From positions 985,170 through 1,044,530 of the forward strand of contig CAUYUJ010015516.1 in assembly GCA_963575745.1 (NCBI GenBank): a stretch of DNA of 59,361 nucleotides, given 5' to 3'. Position numbers and translations under genes: made by a program. Of this stretch, positions 39,832 to 50,935 are shown piece by piece; the first letter of the stretch is position 1; every line of letters starts with the position of its first letter. Source of the stretch: Prorocentrum cordatum. Lineage: Eukaryota; Sar; Dinophyceae; Prorocentrales; Prorocentraceae. Below the pieces are notes generated by a model. That model saw nothing but the letters and a program-made list of their open reading frames with translations, ran no database searches and was not told the origin of the DNA.

Positions 39832-40140
39832 CCGACCCCAAGTCGTCACATTGTCTCTCAAGGTCGGCTCGCCAACTAGCTGCACCTGCGCCCGAATTCC
39901 GCTTAGCTCATCTTGCCGAAGAGCTCTACGAGGTACTTGCTCAGAGAAGCTCTACGAGTTATTTTCGTAAAACAAAACCAGCCACAAGTTATCAGTTTGT
40001 CCGTTCTGGTCGGATCGACAGCTCCATCCCGCGCCAGAATTCCTCTAGCTCATCGCTGCCGAAGGGCTCTACGTCAGCTTATCGATTCCGAAGAGCTCTA
40101 CGAGGTACTAGCCCCACCCTGCGCCGGAATTTCTAGCTCA

Positions 40141-40433
40141 TTCCCGGAGAGCTCTCTAGAGCTACAGGGCTTGCGATTAGAAGCCGGACCGTGGTGGCGC
40201 CCGCGAGCAGCATCTCCGCCGCTCCACGATTCCCGCAGCGACTCGCCCAGGCCGGCAGCGGATTCGGGGGCGCTTCCAGCACGCATTTACGCGAGCCTGC
40301 ACGCGTGCAGGCACGCGTAAAAGCGTCCTGTTGGCGCTTTAGAAGCGCTTCTGGGGAGCTCCCCAGAGCTCTTCAGGAAGGATTTCTGTCGTTCCAGAAG
40401 GTCTCTTTGCTCTCCGGGTTTTGGACGCTACCA
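40141..40433 (-). mobile_element. MITE-like element (duplication copy 1, first)
   Basis: TTCCCGGAGAGCTCTC to GGTTTTGGACGCTACC, so reversed relative to 28101-28423. Confidence 0.7.
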
Positions 40434-40510
40434 ATCGATGTCGAAGAGCTCTGTCCTTGGTCGGCTCGACCAAAGGACAGAGCTCTTGGGTCCGTTGGTC
40501 GGGTCGACCA

Positions 40511-40910
40511 ACTGGGCGCCGGCGGTAAACCATCAACCTTCCTTACCGCCGGAAGACTCATAGAGCTTCCTGAGAATATATAATTTCGAAAAAATCCAGT
40601 CCAAGCGATTTCAGACCTTTCGATGCAACAGCCAAACGCCCCTGATGTTGTCCTGTCTTCTATACAAGCTCTGCAGCTCTGCTACAGCCTCGATGCCGAA
40701 AACTCTACGAGATATAGGGACATTTCAAAAATCTTCATTTTCAATTGTTTTCGATTTTCATATTCGCTAAGTTCCTGGAAGTCAACTTATAAGAAAGTGC
40801 ATCGAGAGATCTGAGCTGCTATCAGAGAGGAGTTTATATGCCAAAACGACGCAAAATCTGCTTTCTCAAAATGAATGGTTCAATATCTTTCAAATTTTTC
40901 CAAAACTGAC
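40511..40910 (-). mobile_element. Short class C hairpin unit (duplication copy 1)
   Basis: Hairpin at 40519-40552 with GAAGACTCATAGAGCTTCC, one partial monomer, then other body sequence to 40910. The copy 2 equivalent has its hairpin at 42399-42432. Confidence 0.6.
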
Positions 40911-41202
40911 CATGGAAGCGTCCAAAACCCGGAGAGCGAATAACTTCTGGGACGGGATATCTTTTCGAGAGCTCTGGGGGGCTCCCCAGAAACGCTTCTG
41001 AAGCACTACCAGGAACGCTTCCACACGTGCTTGCACGTGCAGGCACGCGTGGACGCGCGATAGCAGCGCCCCCGAACCCGCTGCCGGGTCGGGCGAGTTG
41101 CTGCGAGGATCGTGGAGCGGCGGAGATGGGCTGCTGGCGGGCACCACCACCGTCGGGCGTCTTATCTCCAACCCTCTAGCTCTCAGAGAGCTCTTCGGGA
41201 AA
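40911..41202 (+). mobile_element. MITE-like element (duplication copy 1, second)
   Basis: CATGGAAGCGTCCAAAACCC to GAGAGCTCTTCGGGAAAA. Confidence 0.7.
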
Positions 41203-41298
41203 AAGTCACCAATTTTTTCTTTCTCGCCAAATCGACCAACTAGCTCCAACCCGCGCCGGAATGTCTCTAGCTCATCGATGCCGAAGAGCTTTACGAGG

Positions 41299-41635
41299 TA
41301 CTGGCGCCGGCGGTAAACCGTCAACCTGGTCACCGCCGGGAACCTCGTAGAGCTCCTTGCACGCGTAAGAATCCTCAGATTCAAAGCAGACCGCTTCTCA
41401 GAGCATTTCTAGAATGACATCATATTTGCATTTCTCGGTCTCAACGTGACGTCGGTTCCTCCAAATGTTTGGATAGTAAAACTGTCTCGAAAGAGCTGAG
41501 CTGCTCACAGAATAAAGTTGAGATACCAATGCTCGGAGTAAAAATCCGCTTTCTCAAAATGAATTGTCAAATATCTTTCAAAATCATCGCAAAACCACCC
41601 AAAAGTTACCACTATGTCCTTCCTGGCCGGGGCGG
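41299..41635 (-). mobile_element. Class B hairpin unit (duplication copy 1)
   Basis: Hairpin at 41307-41339 with mixed arms (TAA left, TCA right), GAACCTCGTAGAGCTCC, class B body. The copy 2 equivalent is at 43150-43485 (hairpin 43158-43190). Confidence 0.65.
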
Positions 41636-42020
41636 CCAACTAGCTCTCCAGCGCCCCGGAATTACTCTTAAGCTTCCAGCAATAACTTGCTAAGGGAAGC
41701 TCTACGAGTTACCGACCCCAAGTCGTCACATTGTCTCTCAAGGTCGGCTGGCCAACTAGCTGCACCTGCGCCCGAATTCCGCTTAGCTCATCTTGCCGAA
41801 GAACTCTACGAGGTACTTGCTCAGAGAAGCTCTACGAGATATTTTCGTAAAACAAAACCAGCCAAAAGTTATCAGTTTGTCCGTTCTGGTCGGATCGACA
41901 GCTCCATCCCGCGCCAGAATTCCTCTAGCTCATCGCTGCCGAAGGGCTCTACGTCAGCTTATCGATTCCGAAGAGCTCTACGAGGTACTAGCCCCACCCT
42001 GCGCCGGAATTCCTAGCTCA

Positions 42021-42313
42021 TTCCCGGAGAGCTCTCTAGAGCTACAGGGCTTGCGATTAGAAGCCGGACCGTGGTGGCGCCCGCGAGCAGCATCTCCGCC
42101 GCTCCACGATTCCCGCAGCGACTCGCCCAGGCCGGCAGCGGATTCGGGGGCGCTTCCAGCACGCATTTACGCGAGCCTGCACGCGTGCAGGCACGCGTAA
42201 AAGCGTCCTGTTGGCGCTTTAGAAGCGCTTCTGGGGAGCTCCCCAGAGCTCTTCAGGAAGGATTTCTGTCGTTCCAGAAGGTCTCTTTGCTCTCTGGGTT
42301 TTGGACGCTACCA
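42021..42313 (-). mobile_element. MITE-like element (duplication copy 2, first)
   Basis: Near-identical to 40141-40433. Confidence 0.7.
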
Positions 42314-42790
42314 ATCGATGTCGAAGAGCTCTGTCCTTGGTCGGCTCGACCAAAGGACAGAGCTCTTGGGTCCTTTGGTCGGGTCGACCAACTGGGCGCC
42401 GGCGGTAAACCATCAACCTTCCTTACCACCGGAAGACTCATAGAGCTTCCTGAGAATATACAATTTCGAAAAGAAATCCAGTCCAAGCGATTTCAGACCT
42501 TTCGATGCAACAGCCAAACGCCCCTGATGTTGTCCTGTCTTCTATACAAGCTCTGCAGCTCTGCTACAGCCTCGATGCCGAAAACTCTACGAGATATAGA
42601 GACATTTCAAAAATCTTCATTTTCAATGTTTTCGATTTTCATATTCGCTCAGTTCCTGGAAGTCAACTTATAAGAAAGTGCATCGAGAGATCTGAGCTGC
42701 TGTCAGAGAGGAGTTTATATGCCAAAACGACGCAAAATCTGCTTTCTCAAAATGAATGGTTCAATATCTTTCAAATTTTTCCAAAACTGA

Positions 42791-43054
42791 CCATGGAAGC
42801 GTCCAAAACCCGGAGAGCGAAGAACTTCTGGGACGGGATATCTTTTCGAGAGCTCTGGGGGGCTCCCCAGAAACGCTTCTGAAGCACTACCAGGAACGCT
42901 TCCACACGTGCTTGCACGTGTGAAGGCACGCGTGGACGCGCGATAGAAGCGCCCCCGAACCGCTGCCGGGTCGGGCGAGTTGCTGCGAGGATCGTGGAGC
43001 GGCGGAGATGGGCTGCTCTCCAACCCTCTAGCTCTCAGAGAGCTCTTCGGGAAA
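42791..43054 (+). mobile_element. MITE-like element (duplication copy 2, second), internal deletion
   Basis: Matches 40911-41202 but lacks the GGCGGGCACCACC segment. Confidence 0.7.
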
Positions 43055-43868
43055 AAGTCATATTTTTTTCTTTCTCGCCAAATCGACCAACTAGCTCCAA
43101 CCCGCGCCGGAATTTCTCTAGCTCATCGATGCCGAAGAGCTTTACGAGGTACTGGCGCCGGCGGTAAACTGTCAACCTGGTCACCGCCGGGAACCTCGCA
43201 GAGCTCCTTGCACGCGTAAGAACCCTCAGATTCAAAGCAGACCGCTTCTCAGAGCATTTCTAGAATGACGTCATATTTGCATTTCTCGGTCTCAACGTGA
43301 CGTCGGTTCCTCCAAATGTTTGGATAGTAAAACTGTCTCGAGAGCGCTGAGCTGCTCACAGAATAAAGTTGAGGTACCAATGCTCGGAGTAAAAATCCAC
43401 TTTCTCAAAATGAATTGTCAAATATATTTCAAATAATCGCAAAACCACCCAAAAGTTACCACTTTGTCCTTTCTGGCCGGGGCGGCCAACTAGCTCTCCA
43501 GCGCCCAGGAATTACTCTTAAGCTTCCAGCAATAACTTGCTAAGGGAAGCTCTACGAGTTACCGACCGCAAGTCGTCACATTGTCTCTCAAGATCGGCTC
43601 GCCAACTAGCTGCACCTGCGCCCGAATTCTGCTTAGCTCATCTTGCCGAAGAGCTCTACGAGGTACTTGCTCAGAGAAGCTCTACGAGATATTTTCGTAA
43701 AACAAAACCAGCAAAAAGTTATCAGTTTGTCCGTTCTGGTCGGATCGACAGCTCCATCCCGCGCCAGAATTCCTCTAGCTCATCGCTGCCGAAGGGCTCT
43801 ACGTCAGCTTATCGATTCCGAAGAGCTCTACGAGGTACTAGCCACCCTGCGCCGGAATTCCTAGCTCA

Positions 43869-43957
43869 TTCCCGGAGAGCTCTCTAGAGCTACAGGGTTT
43901 GCGATTAGAAGCCGGACCGTGGTGGTGCCCGCAAGCAGCATCTCCGCCGCTTCACGA
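43869..43957 (-). mobile_element. MITE-like element, truncated (duplication copy 3)
   Basis: CATTCCCGGAGAGCTCTC to CCGCTTCACGATT, then a sharp switch to class B/A body. Confidence 0.65.
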
Positions 43958-44078
43958 TTACCACTTTGTCCTATCTGGCCGGGGCGGCCAACTAGCTCCA
44001 CCCCGCGCCGGAATTCCTCTAGCTCATCGATGCCGAAGAGCTCTACGAGGTACTTTCTGAGGGAAGCTCTACGAGTTA
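43958..44078 (-). repeat. End modules
   Basis: CTAGCTCCACCCCGCGCCGG through GAAGAGCTCTACGAGGTAC, then GGAAGCTCTACGAGTTAC of class C type. Confidence 0.6.
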
Positions 44079-44132
44079 CTGGGCGCCGGCGGTAAACCGT
44101 CAACCTTCGTTTTTTTTTTGGGGAGGCTGACC

Positions 44133-44166
44133 AGGCACCGAGCGCCCCAGCGCCCGTTAAGTGCCT
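44133..44166 (-). other. 3' stem-loop of LINE insertion 2
   Basis: Outer stem AGGCAC (44133-44138) with GTGCCT (44161-44166). A weaker inner stem GCGC (44142-44145) with GCGC (44150-44153). Confidence 0.55.
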
Positions 44167-44168
44167 AC

Positions 44169-45195
44169 CTAGTCTCTCTGCAGCTGGAGGTCTTGGGCCA
44201 CCTGGACTGCGGCCCGCAAGAGGCCCTCGAGACCCGAAAGCTCAGCGTCAGTGATACTGCTATGGGAGGGGAGTGCCTGTGCACAACGCCCTACTATTTC
44301 CCATATGATTGGACAAGGAGAGGAGGCTTGGGGGAAGAGGGAGACTACACGAGCTCTCTTATCTCTATGCTCAGGGTCAGGGTAAGGGTCATGGAATCGA
44401 GGAATATATCCAATCTGCAGAAACCAGCCAACGCCCACACCTTGGGCACACACTCCGCCGTCGAAGGATCCGCGGAGGCCAATAACTCGAAAGTTGTCTC
44501 GGACATCAGAACGAAAGATATGGTGGTGGAACAGCTCTCTGAATATCTGGCCTTCCCGTGCTAAGTGGGTAAGTTCATCAGCTACTGTGTTACTCTCTCG
44601 ATATATGTGTCGAATGAAGTCGTTGCCCCATGAGGGGGGTCGTATTCCTTCCTCCTCCAACTCTTCCAAAAGAGAAATAATATTTGCCACCCGCCTACGA
44701 TAAGAAGCCCCATCTCCTCCTTCTCCTCCCTCAACCTTCCAGAGACCATTGATCCAGTTACAGATAAGAAGCGAATCGCCCGTCAGCTCGAGACCGATCC
44801 CATCATCACTCAGATCCCAAGTCGGCTCCTGTTCATTGTTCGAGGCCAATCTCTGGGCCAGCTTCTCGGACTCCTTCGCCGACAACGGACGAGCCAACAT
44901 CTCCTCCCCCCTCTCCTTTATGTAGTCTCCTCTCCCTCCAGTTCCTCCACGGACAACAAACAAGTCAAACAGAGACCCCAAAGTACAAGCTTCCAGGAAC
45001 TGCCTGCAATACTGAACGAAGTCAGAGTAAGAGAAAGAGCACGCCCTCCACCACCGATCCTCCAGATTCACAAACGAGGGAAATATCGTCTGGAACATGA
45101 AACACCAAGGATGTTCACCCGTCGCCTGCCCCTTAGTACTGCCTAATCGTGTCAGTTTCGAGGCCTCCTTCCACTTCCACTGTGAACGCCAATAT
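44169..45195 (-). pseudogene. LINE ORF2 C-terminus with permuted RNase H, 5' truncated
   Basis: About 340 uninterrupted codons of LINE origin. The frame accidentally continues another 68 codons into flanking class C repeat. Order: a Trp/Phe-rich linker (WWRACSFSYSDFVQYCRQFL), TGDSLLICNWINGLW, YRESNTVADELTHLAREG, RGSFDGGVCAQGVGVGW, ITDAELSGLEGLLRAA, stop. All four RNase H acidic positions are present in the permuted order. The intact frame suggests recent insertion. Confidence 0.75.
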
Positions 45196-46336
45196 TTCGT
45201 TACCGCCGGGGGACTCGTAGAGCTTCCTGACAACATGTAATGTCGAAGAAAATTACACTGAAAAAATAGTTCTTCAGCGCAAGCAATTTCAGACCTCTCC
45301 GATGTAACAGCCGAACGCCCCCGATGCTTCTGGATTGTCTTCTGTACGAGCTCTGTAGCTCTCCTACAGCCCGAGTTACGTGCGTAAATCGACAGCACCT
45401 CTCATTATGACTCGAACAATACAAATAGTTTGGCAAACCTAGCTCGAGTATCATACCCAGTTCAGACCTCTCCATGCAACAGGCGGACGCGTCTGATGTC
45501 TCTGAATCGATTCCTGTGATTACAGGCCCTGCAGCCCCCCTACAGCCAAAGTTAAGTGTAGGAAACCGACAGCACCTCAGGATGGCTCGAACAATAATAG
45601 TTTCGCAGACTCGGCAGCAGACAGAGTTCCGAGCTCTGGATTCGAAAGGCAGACGCACCTGATGTCTCCGAATCGATCCCAGTGATTACCAGCCATGCAG
45701 CCACCCCACAGCCCGAGTTCAGTGCAGAGAACCCATCTCTCAAGATGACTCGAACAATACGAATAGTTTCGCGATTCTAGATCGGGCAGCAGACCGAGTT
45801 AAGAGCTCTGGATTCAACAGACAAACGCAATTGATGATTCTGAATCGGTTTCTGTACGTATCAACTCTATAGCTGTCCAGTAGCTCGAGTTAAGTACAGA
45901 AAATCGAGAGCGTCTGTCAAGATGACTCGAGTAATACGAATAAGTTTGCGGACCTAGCTCGGCTAGCAGACCGAGTTCAGACCTCTAGGTTCAACAGACG
46001 AACGCGCCTGATCATTCTGAATCGATTAGCTGTGCTTACCAGCTCTGTAGCTGTCCTAAAGCTCGAGTTATCTTGAGAAAACCGACAGCGCGAATCGAGA
46101 TGACTCGAGACGGCCGATCCCGCCGCAGTGCTTTAGTGCTTTTTAGCAGTAAAAGGTACCCGATCGAGCTGAGATCAAGATGGCGAGCGGGAATCAGATC
46201 GAATATCACAAGAAAAAATACTAGAGCTCTGACGAATGGTTGAATTTCGAGAACAAAATTTTCAACCGACCAAAAGTCACCAAAACGTCCGTCGAGATTT
46301 TTCTTGCCAACTAGCTCTCCAGCGCCCCGGAATTAC

Positions 46337-46536
46337 TCACTGGCGCCGGCGGTGAACCGTCAACCTGGTCACCACCGGGAACCTCGTAGAGCTCTTAGCA
46401 CGCGCGCTCACATTCGTCTACAGGTGCGAAAAATCTGCTTTCTCAAAATGAATGGTCAAATATCTTTCAAATATTCGCAAAACCAACCAAAAGTTGTCAC
46501 ATTGTCCGCCTTGGCCGGCTGGGCCAACCTGTTCTT
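46337..46536 (-). mobile_element. Class B hairpin unit, partial
   Basis: Hairpin at 46346-46378, GAACCTCGTAGAGCTC, class B body to GGGCCAAC. Cut by the long GC-rich element. Confidence 0.65.
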
Positions 46537-47039
46537 GTCCAAAACCCGATAGCCAAGTGACAGACGCGCGCGCACGGCTCTCGTCGCGCCAGCGGCCTGG
46601 GCCGTGCCCCTGGCGCCGCGCGTACCTCTGCGCTCGCCTGCTCCACACGCTGCGTGCGCATGGCCGGGTGGACGTCTTGGACGTGCGCCGAGGTGCCAGC
46701 TTCTGAAGCGCTGCAAAAGCTGCTTGCAAACGTGCGTGGTGGCGGTGGAAAGCTCGCCTCAAGCGCTCCTGAAGGGCAGAGAGCGACGCTTCCACGCGCG
46801 CCTGCACGCGTGGGCGCTCGCTGCCCCGGAAGCTTCGCGGAGCCTCTGGGGCGCGTTCGCGAGGCCTCTGGGGCACGTTCTACGGGAACGTCTTGGAACA
46901 GACGCTCCGGGACACGCTGCAGAACCCGAACCCCCACGGAGGGGTACGTGGAGCGGTGGGCGGAAGGGTGCGGCGGCGTACGCGCACCGGCCGGCTTCTT
47001 CTCTAACAACTCTACGTAGCCCACGAGGCTATCCGGGAA
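46537..47039 (+). mobile_element. Long GC-rich MITE-like element (CCCGATAGCC termini)
   Basis: Starts GTCCAAAACCCGATAGCC and ends GAGGCTATCCGGGAA: CCCGATAGCC versus GGCTATCCGGG are near-inverted repeats. About 500 bp, G+C-rich. Frames are open on both strands but Arg/Ala/Pro-rich, without a domain. Confidence 0.65.
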
Positions 47040-47258
47040 CCAGCTCCACCCCGCGCCGGAATTCCTCTAGCTCATCGATGCCGAAGAGCTCTACGAGGTA
47101 CAAGCTTCCAGCAATAACTTGCTAAGGGAAGCTCTACGAGTTACTAGCTCCACCCCGTGCCGGAATTCCTCCAGCTCATAAGTGCTCTCCGAGGTACCAA
47201 CTAGCTTTGCCCCGCAGCGAAATTCCTAGCTCATCGATGACGAAGAGCTCTACGAGGT
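47040..47258 (-). repeat. Run of three to four end modules
   Basis: CAGCTCCACCCCGCGCCGG modules end near 47100, 47144, 47195 and 47258, with class A/B (ACGAGGTAC) and class C (ACGAGTTAC) endings. Suggests repeated insertion at unit ends. Confidence 0.6.
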
Positions 47259-47730
47259 ATGGTAGCGTCCAAAACCCGAAGAGCGAAGACATCCTCGGGG
47301 ACCAGGAACGCTTCCATGCGTACCTGCACGCGTGCAGGCCCGCTTGGAAGCTTGCCGGAAGCTCACCCGGACACGTTGCCGGCTCACGCGAGCTGCTGCT
47401 AGGCCTGTGGACCGCCGTGGAAGAGCTCCTGGCGGGCACCACCACCGTCCGGCTTCGAATTTTCCCGGAGAGCTGTCTGAGAGCGAAAGGATTTTAGATT
47501 AGAAGCCGGACGGTGGTGGTGCCCGCCAGCAGCCCATCTTCGCCGGTCCACGATCCTCGCAGCGCCTCGCCTGACCCGGCAGCGTGTCCGGGGGAGCTTC
47601 CGGCAAGCTTCCACGCGAGCCTCCACGCGTGCAGGCACGCGTGGAAGCGTGCCTGGCAGCGTTCCAGAGACGCTGCAGGGGGGCGCCCCGAGCCCCAGAA
47701 GAGCTTCACGAGAGCTTCTGTGACTTGTAG
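47259..47730. mobile_element. Two MITE-like elements head to head, forming a large inverted repeat
   Basis: Plus copy at 47259-47473 and minus copy from about 47475 to 47730. Their inner parts pair perfectly over 26 bp: 47431-47456 with 47502-47527, spacer 45 bases. The arms begin GGCGGGCACCACC and GAAGCCGGACGG. Confidence 0.75.
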
Positions 47731-48640
47731 AGCTTCCCTAAGCTAGTTGCTGGAAGCTTAAGAGTAATTCCGGCGCGCTAGAGAGCTAGTTGGCAAGAAA
47801 AATCTCGACGGAACTTTTGCTGACTTTTGGTCGGTTGAAAATTTTGTTCTCAAAATTTGAACATTCGTTAGAGCTCTAGTATTTTTCCGTGATATTCGAT
47901 CTTATTCCCGCTCGCCATCTTGATCTCAGCTCGATCGGGTAAATATTACTATCGAAAAGCACTGTGGCGGGATCGGCCGTTTCGAGTCATCCTGATACGC
48001 GCTGACAGTTTTCTGAACATAACTCGAGCTTTAGGACAGCTACAGAGCTGATAAGCACAGCTAATCGATGTAGAATGATTAGGCGCGTTCGCCTGTTGTC
48101 TCCAGAGGTCCGAACTCGGTCTCTTAGCCGAGCTAGATCCGCAAACCTATTCGTATTATTTGAGTTATCTTGACAGAAACTCTCGGTTTTCTGTACTTAA
48201 CTCGAGCGGTAGGACAGCTACAGAGCTGATATTTATAGAAAACGATTCAGAATCATCAGTTGCGTTTGTCTGTCGACTACAGAGCTCTGAACTTGGTCTG
48301 CTGCCCGATCTAGAACCGCGAAACTATTCGTATTCGTCGAGTCATCTTGAGAATTGCTCTCGGTTTTCTTCACTGAACTCGCGCTGATGGGGGCTACAGT
48401 GCTGGTGGTCACAGGACCGATTTGAAGTCCGCCTGTCGCATCCAGAGCTCGGAACTCGGCCTGCTGTCCGAATTAGATCTGCAAAACTTCTGAATTGTTC
48501 GAGTCATTCTGAGAGCTGCTGTCGGTTCTCTGCACTCTACTCAGGCTGTAGGGGGGCTGCAGGGCTGGTAATGACAGGAGTCAATTCTCAGACATCAGAC
48601 GCGTCCGCATGTCGCATTTAGACGTCAAAAAATATTCACA
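47731..48640 (+). repeat. Class C body, reversed, without hairpin
   Basis: Begins GACTTGTAGAGCTTCCC, continues CGCTAGAGAGCTAGTTGGC and TTATTCCCGCTCGCCATCT, then four monomers in plus orientation to about 48640. The only large reversed class C body after 14 kb. Confidence 0.7.
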
Positions 48641-49275
48641 AAAAGTCGGAATGTAAGTAGATGCTGTCGGTTGGCAACCGGCGGTGAACCGTCAACCTGG
48701 TCTCCGCCGGGAACCTTGTAGAGCTCTTTTCACGCGTGAGAGTGCTGAGAGTCGAAGGAGAGAGCTGCTCGAGGCATTTCTCGAAGAATTGAATCTTCAT
48801 TTTTTCATGTCGATAGAAAGTTCGTCGCGCCAAGTGTTTTGATAGTGAAAGTGCGCCATCAGCGCTCATATTAAGACGCGAAGGCCCTCAAAGTTGTCTA
48901 CAGGTGCGAAAAATCTGCTTCCTCAAAATGAATTGTCGAATATCTTTCAAATATTTGAAGAACTACCGAAAAGTTGCCACATTGTCCGCCTCGGCCGGCT
49001 GAGCCAACTAGCTCCACCCCGCGCCGGAATTCCTCTGGCTCATCGACCACGGAGAGCTCTACCAGGTACTTGAGTCGAGCTAGGAAGCTCTACGAGTCTC
49101 TCGGCGGTAACCAAGGTTCACGGTTCATCGCCGGCGCCCAGTGGGCTTGCCAGGACGGCTTTTTAGTGCGTGTCCTTTACTCTCCGGGTTTTGACGCTAC
49201 CAAGTTAAACCCTTCTCGCAGCGAGCTCTCTCGGAACTTGGCACGGTCGAAAACCCGGAGAGCTGCGATCTACTT
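48641..49275 (-). mobile_element. Class B hairpin unit, plus fragments
   Basis: Hairpin at 48678-48710, class B body, end module to about 49073. Then a reversed degraded hairpin at 49101-49134 (TCGGCGGTAA) and two fragments of MITE-like ends near 49180-49275. Confidence 0.6.
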
Positions 49276-49602
49276 GGTAGCGTCCAAAACCCGGAGAGCA
49301 AAGAGAACACACACCGGAAAACCTATCTGGCAAGCCCACGGAAGAACGCGTGAAGCCCTTCTGGGGCTCTGGGGAGCTCCCCGGCAGCGCTTCCGAAGCG
49401 CTGCCAGGAACGCTTCCAAGCGTGCCTGCACGCGTGCGGGCACGCGTGGAAGCTTGCCGGAAGCTCTCCCGGACCCGCTGCCGGGTCGAACGACCTGCTC
49501 CGGGGATTCTGGAGCGGCGGAGATGGGCTGCTGGCGGGCACCACCGCCGTCCGGCTTCTAATCTAAAATCCTTTAGCTCTCAGACAGCTCTCCGGGAAAA
49601 TT
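49276..49602 (+). mobile_element. GC-rich MITE-like element, complete
   Basis: TTGGTAGCGTCCAAAACCCGG start (49275 on) and AGACAGCTCTCCGGGAAAA end; CACGCGTG blocks inside. Confidence 0.7.
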
Positions 49603-49888
49603 CGAAGCCGGCGGTGAACCGTCAACCTGGTCACCGCCGCGAACCTCGTAGAGCTCCTTGCATCCGTGAGAAAGATCAGGATCAAAGCGAGAGCTTCTCG
49701 GAGCTTCTTCACAAAAACTTCAAGTTAAGATTTTTCGGAGTGAACATGAAGTCGGTCGCTCTAAGTGAACTGGCACTGAAAAAACCTCTAGAGGGCTGAG
49801 CCGCTCAGGGAACAAAATTTATACCACCGTCCGGCTTCTAATCTTTAACCCTTTAGCTCTCAGCGAGCTCTCCGGGAAAAACTTACCA
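49603..49888 (-). mobile_element. Class B hairpin unit, partial
   Basis: Hairpin at 49608-49640, GAACCTCGTAGAGCTCC, class B body, then a MITE-like end fragment (GTCCGGCTTCTAATC) at about 49825-49880. Confidence 0.65.
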
Positions 49889-50935
49889 CTGGGCGCCGGC
49901 GGTAAACCGTCAACCTTTCTTACCGCCGGGGGACTCGTAGAGCTTCCTGACAATGTATAATGTGGGAAATAATTTCAGAGAACGACTAGTTTTTCAGCCC
50001 AAGCGATTATAGACCTCTCAAGATGACTCTAACAAAACAAACGAACAGTTTTCCAATCGAGCTCGAGTATGAAACCGAGTTCAGACCTCTCAATGCGACA
50101 GGCGGACGCGTCTGATGTCTGCGGATCGATTCCTGTGATTACCAGCTCTGCAGCCCCCCATACAGCCTGAGTTAAGTGCAGAAAACCGAGAGTACCTCTC
50201 AGGATGACTCGAATAATACAACAGTTTCGCGGATCTCGTTCGAGCAGCAGACCGAGTTCCGAGCTCTCGGTTCGACGAACGGACGCGCCTGATGTCTCGA
50301 AATCGATTACTGTGACCAGCAGCACTGTAGCCATCCCCCAGCACGATTTAAGTACAGAAAACCGAGAGCACTTCTCAAGATGACTCGAACAATACCAATA
50401 GGTTCGCGAACCTAGCTCGGGGAACAGGCCGAGTTCAGAGCTCTTGATTCAACAGACAAACGCGCCTGATAATTCTCAATCGATTTATGTGATTATCTGC
50501 TCTGTGGCTGCCCTACAGATCGAGTTAAGTACGAAATACCGAGAGCGTCTGCTACAATGACTCGAATAATACGAATAGGTTTGCGACCCTAGCTCGGCTA
50601 GCAGACCGAGTTCAGACCTCTGGATTCAACAGGCGAACGCGCCTGATCATTCTGAATGCATTAGCTGTGCTGACCAGCTCTGTGAATGTCCTCAAGCTCG
50701 AGTTATCTTGAGAAAACCGAGAGCGCGTATCAAGATGACTCGAAACGGCCGTTCCCGCCTGCCTGCGTTTTGGCCTTCAAAGTTACCCGATCGAGCTGAG
50801 ATCAAGATGGCGAGCAGGAATAAGATCGAATATCATGGGAAAAAATACTAAAGCTCTAACGAATTGTTGAATTTCGAGAACAAAATTTTCAACCGACCAA
50901 AAGTCACCAAAAGGTCCGTCGAGATTTTTCTTGCC
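49889..50935 (-). mobile_element. Hairpin unit, class C, monomer array
   Basis: Hairpin at 49896-49929. About four monomers. Near-identical in its first 400 bases to 54381 onward and 58219 onward. Cut in its tail at TTGCCAACTGG. Confidence 0.75.

Larger units (their letters stand above)
39756..43957. repeat. Tandem segmental duplication, about 2.3 copies of a 1.88-kb block
   Basis: Copies start near 39756, 41636 and 43486 (CCAACTAGCTCTCCAGCGCC). Copy 3 stops inside a MITE-like element near 43957. Identity is very high by eye. Copy 2 lacks about 30 bases in one MITE-like element (near 43017) and has small indels. Each full copy holds two MITE-like elements, a short class C piece and a class B unit. 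Confidence 0.9.
44112..45195 (-). mobile_element. LINE-family insertion 2, 5' truncated
   Basis: Lies in the hairpin loop. The 3' end on minus is CCCCAAAAAAAAAACGAA. TTCGTT at 44106-44111 and 45196-45201 is a probable short target duplication. It keeps the RNase H-coding end only. Confidence 0.8.
44079..46336 (-). mobile_element. Class C unit split by LINE-family insertion 2
   Basis: Left hairpin arm from 44086; right arm at 45199-45209 (GTTACCGCCGG), then GGGACTCGTAGAGCTTCC, about five monomers to about 46090, and the class C tail. Confidence 0.75.

Noticed and set aside
45196-45398. N-terminal 68 codons of the open frame over insertion 2
   Set aside because: They translate flanking class C repeat. 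The LINE begins at about 45195.
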